Assembly (NCBI GenBank): GCA_007922225.1 | Contig: ML680086.1 | Span: 13,058,540 to 13,122,539, forward strand | DNA length: 64,000 bases | From: Emydura subglobosa | Taxonomy: Eukaryota > Chordata > Testudines > Chelidae | Reading direction: 5' to 3' | Shown: positions 23,101 through 36,079 of the stretch, in pieces | Layout: each line of letters starts with the position of its first letter | Position numbering within the stretch: position 1 is the stretch's first letter | Translations under genes and position numbers: made by a program | Notes under the pieces: generated by a model | What the model was told of the DNA's origin: nothing | What the model saw: the letters and a program-made list of their open reading frames with translations, nothing else | The model's database searches: none

Positions 23101-25129
23101 AGCTTTGCAGTATAAAACAGGCTATTGTACTGTCCTGGGTTAACTGAAACCTCTCTCGATTTTAGCTGGGAACAATTCAGTCCCAGCCAGACAAATCCCA
23201 ACGCCAACTCTAGACACGTTTTGCAGGTGGAGCTGGGAGACGGAAATGGAGCAGGACTTCAGAAGGGTAGGTTTTTTTTCAAAGCATTGGCAAGAATTAG
23301 GGGACACGCTTTTTACTGGCGAACAGTAAGGGGATAGTGCAGCCCAAGCGGACCAATATTTGTCGAATACGGCGTGGGATTAGTGCATTCACGTACTGCA
23401 TCACGTTTAATTGAAAACATGAACTCGTTTGTTTGCTTATGCAGGGTGGTTTTGTTTTTGTGTAGAGGGGAGCAAGCCATATATATGTTTTTGTTGACGA
23501 GCAATTCTGCATCACTTGCATGTTGCTGTCAACTCTGGACAAGACACACACACACAAGGGAATCAGTCCAGCAAGCCGTTAACACCAAATACATTTGCAC
23601 TTCTGTATGCCCTGGGATCATTTACCACTGCCGGTTTGATAGCACTAAATTAGTTTGGCATAATGTTGTTCCGAAAAGACGGATGCAAAGAAAACGAGCA
23701 GTTCACTGACTGGGAACACAACTCCGTAATTCACAGTCGCCTTTCATTTTTGCTCATAAAGGAGGAGGAAGTGGATGGGAGATGCAGAAGCTTAGTCGCC
23801 AATATTGATTTGTCTCTAGCCCCTACGGAAGTCAAAGTTGACTCGTGAAACTTTGTTTCTCTCTTTTGGCCCAGCAAAAGTGGTCAACTCACGATCCCGC
23901 ACACCTTTCTGTCTCGTGGGTGGAAGCTCTTTAACGCTTTCTCTGGCTGGCCTGTCCTAGAGTTGGGGGAAATAACTTGATTTCCGGGCAGGGCTTCATT
24001 TTTCTGCCGGATTAGATCTTTAAGGTCCACCCTAGCAGGGCAGGGTCCCTGAGATCTGGGCTGCTGGGGACAGGACATTGATGACAACTCCATAAACACT
24101 GGAGGGACTATGAGCCTCGTTCAGCGGCTTCCCCTAACGCTGCAGAGGGGCCATATGGAGGATGGGTTCTTGCACACAGACTATTTGGAGTTAATCACAA
24201 GCGCAAGCCGCCTTGCAAGTGAAGCAGTCCCCTTGCTGCGGGAAGTCAGAGCCAGGCAGATTTGCTGCCATGGCTTTTTCATGCATTTTATTACATTTCC
24301 AGCTTCAGTGGGTCCTGAACGGTGTCATTTATTCAGGTTAATCTCCCTGATTTCTTGGTACACAGCTAATGTATAATTACATGTTTTGATAAGCAATCAT
24401 ACTATTTTGCACGTACCTAGAATTTCCCATCTGAGGTTCTCAAAGCACTTTTGGCAACGGGGCTGGGTGGGGATTATCTGTCTTTGGCCCTTCTCCACCA
24501 GGAGTGAGACAATCATTTATTTTCAAGTGACCTGAGTATTCCTCCTTCATGTCAGGCTCAAAAACTCCACCCCCCCTCCCCCAGTATCCATCTTGATAAT
24601 AATGTAGAATTCTTTCTACCAATTCAGAAATCAAGGTTATTTATGAAGACACCACCAGCTAAAGGCAATCACCTTCCTTGCTTTCAGGCTGCTTTACTTT
24701 GCCTTTGAGTGAGTCCCTGTTTCCCACTTGAACCTTGGCAGGTTGAGTTCTAGAAAAGAGCTCCTCTAGCACCATTTAGTGAATAGGTAGCTAACCATTT
24801 CTAGATAATCAGAGCAGCACAGTTCAAGTCTTCAGTGGCCAATAGACGCTGAAGAACTATAATTACTATCGCCCCTCTCTTGGAATGCAATTTCCTGTAA
24901 TTCGAAGGTTCTCAAGCACTTTCATCGCTTGGATCACATCTTAAGAGAAATTGTCTCTCAGGCACATCCACTCCCGTTCACCTAATAGCCACAGCAATTT
25001 CTGTGGGGGAAAAGTAATGTTAATAAAGTATTTAATGTGTTTTTTGTTTCTCTGAATGTAATTTAGCAACTGGGAAAAGAGAAAAAGGGAAAAGAGAAAA
25101 AGGAGAATGCTTAGTAACCATATTTACAG

Positions 25130-25236
25130 CCAGATTTTCAAAACAGCACAGTTCCCACTTCTAGCACCAAAGAAAATCAACTCAATTTTTCACAAGAGCT
25201 TAGCATATTGGGTGCTGAGCTCTTTGGAAAATCTGG
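25130..25236. mobile_element. Short palindromic element (ccagattttcaaaa ends)
   Basis: Terminal inverted repeat: left ccagattttcaaaacagc, right gctctttggaaaatctgg. About 107 bp with no coding content. A member of the 'attttcaaaag' palindrome group. Confidence 0.65.
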
Positions 25237-27457
25237 TCTCTTATTTAGTTGCATAAAGGGGACCTGAAAATCTGCCCTTACCTGTGGATCATAAGCTTTT
25301 CCAAATCTGGCACCATGCACATAGTCAGTTCTCCATGCACCACTAGCAAGTGCTCTTCAGGCCATTGATGGTACAAAAGCACCACTGGGAACCATTGCTG
25401 TCATTCGTTGAGAGATACTGGTAGTCACTTAGGACCTGATCCTGCAAACATTTCTGTGAAATTATTCACTGTAACAATGTTAAGCGAATGCTTAAGTGTT
25501 TTCTGGCTGGGGGCCTTGCATTGTAAATCATAAGTCCATACGCATGCTATAATGCCCTCTGGGCACCCACATCCTTTAATTCTGACTGATTAGTGATTCC
25601 TTTTCATTGCACAAAGCCCCGGATCAGGAAAACTGCTTACATAGAGAAAATTTTGGAATTCCCTTTCCAGCATTTGCTGCGTAAGGATTTAAATATAATC
25701 ATAAAGCAGATACTGTATATTCTTCTTTTTGCTCTTTTCACCTCTAGTCCCCATTAGAGATTTTGTTTTGTTTCTGTTTTGACAGCCTCTGTATATATGT
25801 GTTTGTGGTTGTTCTCTGCTATTTCCTGATTTAATATCAGTTCAGTAACAGGAGAAGGATGCACAGTTAGCATTTTTCACTCAAAGTATTTTCTTAGCTC
25901 CTTTTTGATGTACTGGTCAGGTTTGCAGCTTCCATGCTCTTGCTGATCACAGAGGGAAAGATCAGGTTTATTGAGCCCCATAGGGGAGGAGGCCAGTCCC
26001 ACCTTTCTAAAACAGCTTCCTTTTCATCTAATGAAACACAGCTACCTTACTGCCCTTTCCCCTCACTACAGACTCAGAGAGAAGCCTGGATGCAAAGGAA
26101 AGTGCTCAGGTCCCAGCTACTGAATATTATCCCCTTTGTGAGTTACATACGAGTAATGGTGGGCAGAACTGGAGGTAGTTTTGCTTTTGCAAATCCCCAA
26201 GATGCTTTAGGTCTGGCTCCAATTTTTTTTCAAATCCTAAATTTCAAAGAGGGTGTGAGGAGAAAGGGAGACATTTTGGAAAGATGCTTTTAGTTTTGGC
26301 TCATTTCGGCCAAAACAAAACCCTTTTCCCTGAACATTCCCCAGATTGGAGAAGGGTTGGAAACTTAGATCTGAATTTTGCTAAATGGCCCTTTTCTTTG
26401 TAACAAGCAGAACCAAAGCCATGGATCTAACCACCACCATCTTAGAGGTTTTCAGCATCTGGATCTAGATTCAAATTTTGCTCAAGTCCACATAGTGCTC
26501 ATCCAATATGCACAGCAGAGTTGCATTGTTGGCCATTTTATTTGTGGGGAAGTAATTTTTTGATTAGCTTGTCTTCATGTATTACTACATGCAATGTTCA
26601 CCTCCCAGCTTGAGTTATTCCAAACCACCTACTCCTGGCAAAGCTGGAGAAGCTTCATATTGATCTTGCCCTTGCAAGCACACACAATAAATACTGAGAT
26701 GGGAGATGATCCAGCCCCATCTTCTGGCTGGGCTTTCCCTGCATGGTGGGAATGCTGAGTTGATTGCTGTCTGTGGTGCAGATGCCAATCTTTTTGCTTC
26801 TGTTTGTCTTCTGAGCTCTATTTCCAAACTGCTAAATTCATCTGTGCTGCAGAGCCAGTAGTTTAGGGTTGGTGCAGGGTCTCAGTCTCCACCCCCTGAA
26901 TGCATATAAGATGCTCTCCAATGAATTCCACTGGTCACTGCAGAAAGCATCCTTGAGTTTTTTTCTAGGCCACCTTGGCTTGAGAGAGGGTCATCAAATG
27001 GAAAGAGTATAAAGAGAGAGAGAAAGAGGGACAAAGTGATCCTGGAGGGAAAGCACACTGTGCTGGGAAAGTAGAGCATTAAAATTGTTCAACGTCTGTC
27101 TTGATGGAAGTGTTCTTTGGTACATTGGATTTGCTTTATCAGATGAGACAACTTGTTAATTTCGGCTCACTTTCCTCTAGATGTGATCAGTGCCTGATGC
27201 TCTAGTGGGAGGCAAAATACGTACTAGAAGCAAAATACTGTGTGTGGCAAAGGTGAAGGGAAAGGTATTTCCTTTGACCCCTTAAGTGATCAGTTCATAT
27301 CCTGGCACATGAGACTTAGTTCCCTTGATATTAGCCTGAAGCCATGGCTAATAATGGTTCCAGGCTTTATTTTTACATTTTAAATATGATATATATGGAT
27401 TCCTGCTGCATTTGGAAATAAGAAAATAAAAGACCCATCCTATTCACTGTGAGCTAG
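25237..27457. other. Non-coding with degraded repeat traces
   Basis: 25435-25525 carries a 'cctgatcctgcaaa...gcttaagtg' palindromic element remnant. 26200-26480 has repeated 'ctgaattttgct/gattcaaattttg' motifs of an unassigned repeat. No gene. Confidence 0.4.
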
Positions 27458-27710
27458 ACAGAAGAATGGCCGCACTGGGTCAGACCATAGTCCATCTGGC
27501 CCAGTATCCTGTCGCTGACAGTGGCCAGGGCCAAATGCTTCAGAGGGAATGAACAGAACAGGGCAGTTCTGAGTGAGCCGTTCCCTGTCGTCCTGTCCCA
27601 GCTTCTGGCAATTGGAGATTTAGGGACACTCCGTGCATGGGTTTGTGTCCCTGACCATCATGGCTAATAGATCCATCAATGGCTATCCTCCATCAATGCA
27701 GGTGCATACA
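27458..27710 (-). mobile_element. CR1-type retrotransposon 3' fragment, antisense
   Basis: The plus strand reads actgggtcagaccatagtcc, then cagagggaatgaacagaaca, matching the copies at 48.5 and 62.9 kb. The 3' end lies on the left, so the element runs on the minus strand. It stops after the catggctaatag / ctatcctcc segment and is therefore heavily 5'-truncated. Confidence 0.85.
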
Positions 27711-30334
27711 CTACTACCTTTTTAATTTTGCCAGGGTATTGTTAAAAGCCAGAATTACAGTTGTTTTGCTAGCTTCACTCTGAATTTCCACACTTTATTT
27801 GCTATTTGAGTTTTATTTAAGTTTATCCTAACTCTGCATTTCCCGACTTTTTTAATGGTTGTGTTTTCATAACGACCATATCCATATAAGGATTTTTACT
27901 CTGTAAGCTGAGAATGCATATCAGTAACTACCCCTTGACAATGTTGTTTTGTCTGGGACTAATACATATGTTTCAAACCTCTACTGCACTTCTTTAATAA
28001 TGGTTTTTTTTAAAAAAAGCGAGGGAAAGAGGAGAAAAAATTCCCAGCTGGAAACATCTGTTCAGCTGCGAGTCACCTGATGAGCAGTTCTAATCAGCCA
28101 AGTGTGAGTTATTTTTGTTTATTTTTAAACATAAACTCTTTTAATTGAGACTCTGGTGGAAATTCCTGTAGAATCCATCACTGGTTTTCACTGATCTATA
28201 TTCATTTCTATTGAAGGACCAACAGGCCCAAACTAGAAGATCCTTTGCTTGCTTTAAAAAACCCTAGTTGGCCAGCTAAAACCAGCAGGGACCAGCTGAA
28301 AACTTTACACTAGAGTTTCCACAAGGGTAATCAAGTATCCCAAGAGGTGATGTATTTGATTTATGGCCTGTCATCTGGAACTGCAGGTGCTCATCCCCTC
28401 TGAAAATCAAGCCACGGCATCCTGCAGCAAATCTTCTAAGAGAGTAAAGTGTGAGAGAGCCCAGATAGGATGCACATGAATACTAAGGGACTTAAAAGGG
28501 TAGGTTCAACTATTCGATTCTATTCATATTTATGCTGTTTAGCAGCTGTAGCCTTAAGCCTATGTGAGCCTGAAGGGCCTTGTTCTTTTTGAGGGACCTT
28601 ACACTGCATGCACCTAAACTCCCAGCCACAGCATCAGGCTGGATCTTTTGTCCATGATCCCATCTGACTCTGGTGCCTGTAGGTTATGACAGAAACTCAA
28701 TTAATGAGCTGTCCTCCTCCTCTCCCTACTTGAAGTGTTGCACTTCAGGTGTGCCTCCACCTCCTAGCTTTCTGTCCAAGCAGGAGATTGCCAGACATCA
28801 CTGGACCTAAAATCCAGGTCTGGTGGAATGTTGCAGCCTGACAGGAGGTGGCTGGAAGTGTGTTTTTGGGAGCAGCCATAGCTGGGGAGACAGAAACAAA
28901 CAGTATTGTATAGTTAGGAAGTTGGATGGAGCCCTGAGTATGTTGCTATGTACAAGACCCCACAAAGTCTAGTGCCAGTCCTGATCCTTGAGGAAGATCA
29001 CTGGAAGTTCAGTATCTGTTGCTCCCATTCTTTGCCACTCCAAGTAGCTGAGAAGGAGTAAAATTTCTCTCTTCACCCGCATGCATCCTCTTGGGAGCAA
29101 AGTGAAGATGTGTGTCTTTTCTTTTTCCTTTTCATTGCTGGGGAACATTGCGGGTCTGTTCTTCTTCATTCCCCTTGCACCACAGGGAGATCTTGGTGGC
29201 AGCTTTTCTTTTTGTCCTCCTCTGCCTTTTCTCCATCCCACTTGCAGTGGGTTTCATCCCCTCCATTGCGGTGTCCCATTTACTCAGTGTTCTTGTAGAC
29301 AGCACTTCACTTGATCTGTCTTGCTCCGATTACCATTCTCAGGGGAATGGAGGGATGGATCTCATGTATGTGAGTACTTCACAATGTTGTATTACAGTCC
29401 AGGCTGTAAGCCCTTGATGCTACTAAAGATGAAAGTGACAGACCAGCAGGACTGAAGGGAGGAATTATTGGCTTTAAAAACACCACAGTGGGAGAGCTGG
29501 CTACCCAGACACTCTCAGAAAATGAGTTAGGGAGCCATGAAGAAACCATCACATGTAGGAGGGGAGAAAATCACCCCCATAGCTGTGATGGGCATTAGAT
29601 ATTGGAGAGGGAAATAGCAAGCCTCTACCAGATCCTCCCTACCTGCCACAGTAGGTAAGAATGGGAGGCGGAGTGAGTAGGGACCACACTGGGATCTCCT
29701 ATTTTCCTTCACCTTGAGATGCTATTAACTAATCTTTCCCACCCTTCAGAAAAGGATTCAGGTTTAGCCCCGTGGAAGCAAGAGGCAGTATTTTGGGAAA
29801 ACTCTATTTTAATTGACCGGTTATCTCATCTGCCCCTGGGTACACAGAACACATGAGTCATATGTCTAATAGAAAAGGAGGTAGTAATATGATACCTGAT
29901 CTCCCAGTGAATTTTAGCTTCCTATGGAGAGATGGGAAGGGGAGGAGAATCACCTGTATTAGAGAAAAGCAATTCTCCACCTGTTAAAACATGGGCAAGC
30001 TTCAGAGAGGCATCACTCTGCACTGAATGGTGAACATGCCCATGTATTTATATCACAGGGCTTTTTTCCAGTTTTATGGTGCTGTGCTCAATTGCTGTGT
30101 TTGCATTTGTAATCAGAGTGCAGAACCTATTGTGAAGGCTGGTTATAAAGCTAATGTGTCCTTTTCAAAGAGCCCACTTACACAGCAGGCTGCCCAGAAG
30201 TCTTTCCTAATGCAAAGGACTTCATTCCTTAGTGCATGACTGAGTTTCCCTATTGAAATGTGTTGGAAAGGGAGTGAGCTTTGGAATATGTTCATTATGT
30301 AATGGCATTTCTGTATCAGGGATTTGCAACAGTT
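27711..30334. other. Non-coding, no recognised feature
   Basis: Unique-looking DNA; open frames near 29.1 kb overlap one another and show no family features. Confidence 0.5.
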
Positions 30335-30400
30335 GGGCCTGATCTCTCACCATTGACGTCAATGGAAATTTTGCCCTTGATTGCAGTGCGGGCAGGGCCT
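30335..30400. mobile_element. Short palindromic element
   Basis: Contains gggcctgatctctcaccatt and a central cattgacgtcaatgg self-complementary stretch. Same group as 4343-4409. Confidence 0.45.
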
Positions 30401-30409
30401 TCTGAACAG

Positions 30410-30620
30410 AGTGGAAGGAAGTGGTTATGGCACACGCAAGGGACTCCAGAGATCTGGGTTCAATACCTTTCTGTGCTATGCAGACTTTGCATGCCCTTGA
30501 GCAAGTCATTTTGTGCCTCAGTTCCTCATCAGCAAAATGGGTAAAAACCTCAGAGAGCTGTGAGGAGGATTGATACATTAACCCATGAGGAGCTCAAGTG
30601 TTACAGTGATGGCAGTCGAT
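30410..30620 (+). mobile_element. tRNA-derived SINE
   Basis: In order: cacacgcaagggactcc head; gatctgggttcaatacc, a near B-box; gagcaagtcattttgtgcct; cagcaaaatgggtaaaaacc; gagctgtgaggaggattg. This is the body of the common sauropsid SINE with an eroded tail. Confidence 0.75.
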
Positions 30621-32722
30621 CTTGATAGATCTCCCTCCTGTCTTCTCTCACAGAGGGTAAATTTAGGAGGAACTCCTGCAGCTAACATTTTTGTGCTCTC
30701 TCAGCTTTTGCGCTAGACTCCACTACCAGCAATGTCACCTCCCAGCACAGCCCTCATGTCTATATCCTGCCCTCTTCCTTGCGCAGCTGAACCAAAACTG
30801 GTTCCATTGCCAGCGAACACTTCATGGCCATGCAGGTGGGAGTAAGAGATGCTCCTGAGAGAATAGCGTGCCAAAGGGGGACTTTCTTTATGCTTGTTAA
30901 TGTAGCTTCTGGAGTGTATCCGGGTCCCTATTTCTCCTTTGGCCTTGAGGAGGGCTCATGCGGTTTTCCTGAGACTAGCTTCAACTTGGATCCTGGTGAT
31001 TTTCATGGTGTGTCTGAAAAAAACCAAAAACAAACACTTCACTATGGGGTTTCTAGAGTTTCTTTTGTCCACCTTGTATTTAAAACAGCCAGTAGGGTGA
31101 GCTGGAAACATGTCTTTAAGTTGACAGTGTCTACCCATCTTTGCAAGTCACTTTGAGATCTCTGGATGAAAAGTGCGGTGTAAGTGCTAAATATGCTTCT
31201 ATTATTCATAACAGTTGTTATTAGACATTATTTAAGCAGTTTCCCTAAATTGTCCTTATTTGAAAACTCTTGTAATTTGGCAAGGAGTATTCTCTGACTT
31301 CTCACTCTCTGCTTTAAAAGAATGCCCTAACATCTAGAAAGATCAATAGTCTTTAGTTTTGTAGGGTCTGCACAAAACTAATGTGGTGTTCTCTTTCTGT
31401 GGCCTCTGTTAAAGCAATTCACTACCAAACTAGTTAACAGCTTTGGACCTAGTCTTATACAAGAGTGATTTGGCAAGACCTCCTTGTGTAGAGCGGGTAG
31501 GTTTAACTGAATATAGAGGTAAGAGTGCTACTCCTATTCTGACCTCTGAAGACTGGTGATATACATGGGTGCGGCTAGAAAATAGAGCACTCGTGTGTAT
31601 GCCTCTTATTCCTGCTACAGAAATTATTTCCCATCCTGTTCCCTAGAGCACAGCTTTTCTGAGAATTCTCCATAATGCCATCATCGCCAGGCCACACCTA
31701 CTCTCAGATCCTAAACACACCCCTTTCTTATTCTACCTGACTGACAAAGTTTGTCCCAAACTCTCCACCCTGTAAGTGGGTGCTGTTCCTTCTGGGAAAA
31801 GGGTAAGTGGGTTCTGCTGACTCTCTGAGGCAGCACATGGGAGTGAGTGGCTATTTAAAGAGCGAGGATATAGGGTTTGGGCTGAATAGTCCTGAAGGAA
31901 GAACCACCAGGGCAACCAAGAATTGTAAGAATGCTTGAGCTGAACTTTATTATCTGTTGTTGAATTCTTGGTTAGTGGGGCCAAATATGAGGAACAGGGG
32001 GATGACTTTGAACTTAACAGACTGTGGGCTGTGTTTGTAGAGCAGGTTGGGAAAGACACCTGCTCCCATTCACTAGGGACATAGAGGCAGGACAGATGTG
32101 CACACATTGGGTTTCAGAGTGCAGGATGCAAATACAGCTGGATGCCATGATGCCATGTGCAGTGTCTGTTGCTATACATAAACAATGGAGTGCAGTTTCA
32201 TTGGATACATATAAGTCAATGCGGGAGCAGCGTCTTCCTTGCAGAGCTGCACTTTGTCCTATGGCCAGCATTAATATTTTGCTACAGAGAAGCAAGAAAT
32301 TTGGGGGACAGGAGATAGAAGAGAGAGATGCCATATGGAGGTATTGCAGGGTTCCTACCTCCTCTTTGCAGACTGGGCTGGCCTTGCAGGTTCTCTGCTT
32401 CAGTTTCCCCTCTCTGGCAGCAACCTCTCAAAAGATGTTCCCCTCTCGGGAAACTTAATGTCCTTTGAAGTCCTGACTTTCTGGGCCTGCAAGTTGGCCC
32501 CTTCTAACACGTTTACAACAGGTTTTGTAACTACTAGCTTTGATACAAGTTTGCCCTGTTAATTCAGGATTCACAACAGTTCCAGCAGCTTCTCCATCAA
32601 CCTCCTCTTAATGGGAGAGTACTACAAGCTTATTCCCTGTTATTCCAGGTCTTAATTAGCTAGTGGTTGAATCAGTCAGAAACAGGTAACCTGGCCTTTC
32701 CTTACTGTACATGGCCGGTCAT
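30621..32722. other. Non-coding apart from the SINE tail
   Basis: No supported gene. Several overlapping open frames at 31.7-32.6 kb on both strands lack splice context or domains. Confidence 0.45.
31135..31215 (+). mobile_element. SINE tail fragment
   Basis: gtcactttgagatctctgg followed by atgaaaagtgcggtgtaag matches the tail 'ctttgagatccttggatgaaaggcgctatataagtg' of the same SINE class. The head is missing. Confidence 0.6.
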
Positions 32723-32980
32723 CCTATGACAGCAGGGTAAAATTTAAGGGAAAGATAATGTACTCTTAAAAGAATCTATCAGTATTAAATATCAAATCAT
32801 CATAATGCCTGTGTTACTCTAACCCCTGTGATTTATTAATATGGATATACATTTAAAAGTTTAGGTTTCTTTTTACTATTTATGCTGTTTATTTTGCTAC
32901 TATTCTGTCCCTCTACTTGGATAATCAAAATAGACTGGTCAGTTTCACTTTTGTTTCTAGTCAGAATCAATTTCTGGTCC
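32723..32980 (-). repeat. Unassigned dispersed repeat, copy 1
   Basis: The reverse complement aligns along its whole length with 38102-38358. The best block is the copy-1 minus-strand text gactagaaacaaaagtgaaa against ggctagaaacaaaagtgaaa. No open frame of note. The family is unknown to me; a non-autonomous DNA element is a guess. Confidence 0.75.
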
Positions 32981-34004
32981 ACAGCCTGGTGTAGTGTACC
33001 TTTCAGCTTGCTAGTGCCCAAATGTGGGATGCAATGTGTAAGGGCCTCAAAATGAGGGACACCCAAAACTAATTAATGTGTGAAACTTAAATGCTGTTGG
33101 ATTCATTTTATTATTGTCAGTAACTCTTTCTATAACCTCATCGTCATGAATTTTTATTTCTGATGTAAATAACTTTCAACAGTTAAAGTGAAGGGAGACA
33201 TCAAACGTGGAAAGTGGGTAACTTTGAGACTAAACTGAAGGATGTCTCTAGACGTTAGGGTGATTTGATAGATTGGCCATTTATACAAGATTATAATGTT
33301 TCAATAGCAAACACTGCAGTGGGATGTTTCAATTTGAGAAAAATTGTTTGCATATTTTTTAAAGCATCATCATAAAAACATCTTTCTATTAGATTAAATC
33401 TAAGTTTGGAGTCTGACATTGCTCATAAGAAAATTTTAAGAGATGGAATATAAAACTATGTAAATTAAATATTCTTTACTTGATAGTGTCCTTCTCATTT
33501 GTGCCCCCTTGATCCTGCCATGTGTTTAAGTAGTAGATTGTCAGTGATCTCTGTCCAGCAGAATGGAATACTTGGTAGTATGGTTGCAAATTGTTGCGGA
33601 GCCTTGCAATCTCCTGGGTTGTGATTTATGACCCCAAGAACAAAGACGACAGAGGAGAAAGGGCCCTTGTAATCTAGGAAGCAGTTATTGAAACAATTAG
33701 ACCACTTTTATTAGGGCAGCTATGGAATTCTTTCCTTAAAAACTGGATTCTTGATTAATGCATTTTCACACACCCGGATGAATTGTCCTATTTCCTAATA
33801 CAGGGATAAATTCTGTGTTTCCCTTTTACACTCCCGAGCAACTTCCTTAATTTAACTGGGGCTGTACAGAACTTCCCTGAGCTCATCCACAAATCCCCTA
33901 TCCTGTCTGCATTTAAGTCCCTTTGAAAGACCCCAGTTGGACATGCTGCTTACAGTGAATCATAGTGACTTTCATCTAATTTACTTCTTGCTGATCCTGC
34001 TCCC
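32981..34004. other. Non-coding, no recognised feature
   Basis: AT-rich unique-looking DNA without a supported gene or repeat. Confidence 0.5.
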
Positions 34005-34120
34005 CAAACATGCTCCCTCTTGTCTACCCTTAGATTGTGAGCTGCTCAGAGAAGCGGTCATCCTCCTTGAGTGTTTGGAAAGCGCCAAGTATGTAGTGAG
34101 TACTATCATAGATAACTTGG
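34005..34120 (+). mobile_element. SINE tail fragment
   Basis: ttagattgtgagctgctcag followed by tgtttggaaagcgccaagta is a diverged 'attgtaagctctttggggcaggga...cagcacctagca' tail. Confidence 0.5.
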
Positions 34121-34224
34121 TTCAGACCTCTCAGAAATGCATTCTGTCCCTCCCACTCACCCATCAGTGGGGTAACTGATCATTTTTAATTTTATTTTCC
34201 AAATTGCTCATCAGTAGTTGATTC

Positions 34225-34325
34225 CGTCTGAGGGACCTGATCCTGCAAGGTGCTGAGTAAGGTGCCACGGACCCCAGTAACTTTAATGGGAGTTGACGGC
34301 ATTCCTGTTTAGATGGTGCTTGGCA
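34225..34325. mobile_element. Short palindromic element remnant
   Basis: cctgatcctgcaaggtgctg followed by ccagtaactttaatgggagt resembles the 'cctgatcctgcaa...gtcaatgggagt' group. One arm is decayed. Confidence 0.45.
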
Positions 34326-36079
34326 TCTTACTGGAACAGGCCGTAGGGCTTTCTGACATGCACCGTTTTGCCTTCACAAAGCAGAGTTTTGGGCTTGGGT
34401 GGGTACTGACAGGGGCATAAAATCTGAAATGACAACTAAAAGAGAAAAAAATCCCAAAAGTCTTAACATAAAAACAGCTGAACCTGTCCACTCTTTATCT
34501 TTTTGCTGTAAAATTCTTATGAGAATTATCAGTGTGAAGAGAAACCTACAGGCTAAAATATTATAACTCCCAAAAAGCGGGACTTTCCATCGTTTCTAGT
34601 CACAACAGACTAATGGTTGCTATTCTCACAATGCTATATATATACGCGATACGTATAAACCTCCTGGGAAGGGCAGTGACTCCAAAAGACTTGCCAAGGG
34701 ATTATTAATGCCCCTCAGTATCTTTACATGCTCCAAGAAGTTCTGATGCTGCTGTGAAAAACTGTGTTTTAAGGGTCTGACCCTGCGCCTGTGGAAGCCC
34801 CTGGAACAGGATCTAGCATCATGTGATGGTACAAGCAACGTGTGATTCATCAATAAATAATACACAGCTTCAGAGTAATGACCAGGGCTTGTACCTTGAA
34901 TTCTCCCCCCTTCCTCTAAAGAATCAACTATTCAAACCTAGAAATACTGGCCTTTCTAAAAAACTAGCTCTCATCCTAGAGGTGCACCCCCAGGGAACCA
35001 CAGCTGGGCCTCTGAGTCCTCTTCAGACCTGCCACAACAGACCCTAGCGCCCCCTATTGACTGGGAATGTGGACATTGCTGTGCTGTGACATTATGCATC
35101 TTCTCCAGCCCAATGAGACTGAAACCTCTTCTTAGCTTTGACTTTTATTGGTACCTCGGGATAACCTCTTGCACTGCGCTATATGCCAGAAAAATGCTCT
35201 TACTGGCATTGCAATGGCAGCTAAGGTGCCCTTTATTCTTGCATTTATATGAAAGTCAGCAAATCTTGTATGTAAGGTGTGTCCTTTCTGGTGAGGCAAA
35301 AAATAATCTTAATCTTTGATCCAGAGTCAGTAGATTGCCACAAAGAGTCGGCAGCTAAAATCATTAATCTTTGCTGCTTGCCCAACTGGTACTAGTAGTA
35401 AAGAAGATAATACAGTAGCAGAAGCAGTGACCCACTACAAATTGGTCCTGAAAGGTCCACCAGTCTAAATAGACTTTTGCTGATCCAACACTTGTTAGGA
35501 ATCCCAACAAAGAGACTATTGGCTTATCTGATGAGCCGCTCACTGTTGGGCCTTTTGCAATGGCTGGTGATGGATGACCATCCTCTCTTTGAGGGGGAAG
35601 ATGCAGCTCCTGGTATGGGGCCTTTTCTCATCTTAAATTTGTACTCAATAAATCACAGGTGCAGAGGAGACAGCATCAGTTTCATTACACCTACATGCTC
35701 CAGTATCAATCATGCCAGCACTACGGACTGTGTACAGTTCATTTCAAGAGGCTTTTTCTGTTCCAATACCATTTCCATTCTGTTGTGCTTAGGGATTCTA
35801 AAAGTGTTAAGAGTCTGTGGCAAAACAGTAGAAGGGGAGCATGTACTGTACTGTAAATGCAGCCTTTAGACAGGCGAGATAGAGCTTAGCACTTGTACTT
35901 TGGTTTATGATTCCTTACGTTAATAGTTTCACCCACTGGAGTACATGACACTGTTTTCTTGCCATCACACACCACTTTCACTATTAGCCTCTCCTTTTGA
36001 ACCCACTCCTAGCACCTTTACTCCAGACTGCAATAATTGCTCAGTTCCCTTTGCGAACCCCATTTCTATCTGTTGTCTA
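34326..36079. other. Non-coding, no recognised feature
   Basis: Open frames at 35.5-35.9 kb are the longest, but show no domain or splice support. No named repeat. Confidence 0.45.

Larger units (their letters stand above)
18373..25129. other. MAFB upstream region, largely unique
   Basis: About 6.7 kb upstream of the gene with simple repeats but no CR1 or SINE that I recognise. The sites listed separately (TATA-like, MARE-like, MEF2-type, 22-bp palindrome) fall here. Open frames at 19-24 kb lack domain features. Probably promoter-proximal regulatory DNA; individual enhancers cannot be delimited from one genome. Confidence 0.5.

Noticed and set aside
23755..23775. Purine-rich gaggaagt as a PU.1 site controlling macrophage expression
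   Set aside because: The core is short and common; nothing else in the sequence singles this copy out.
32024..32458. Plus-strand 144-codon frame
   Set aside because: Overlaps equally long frames on the other strand, with no domain or splice support.
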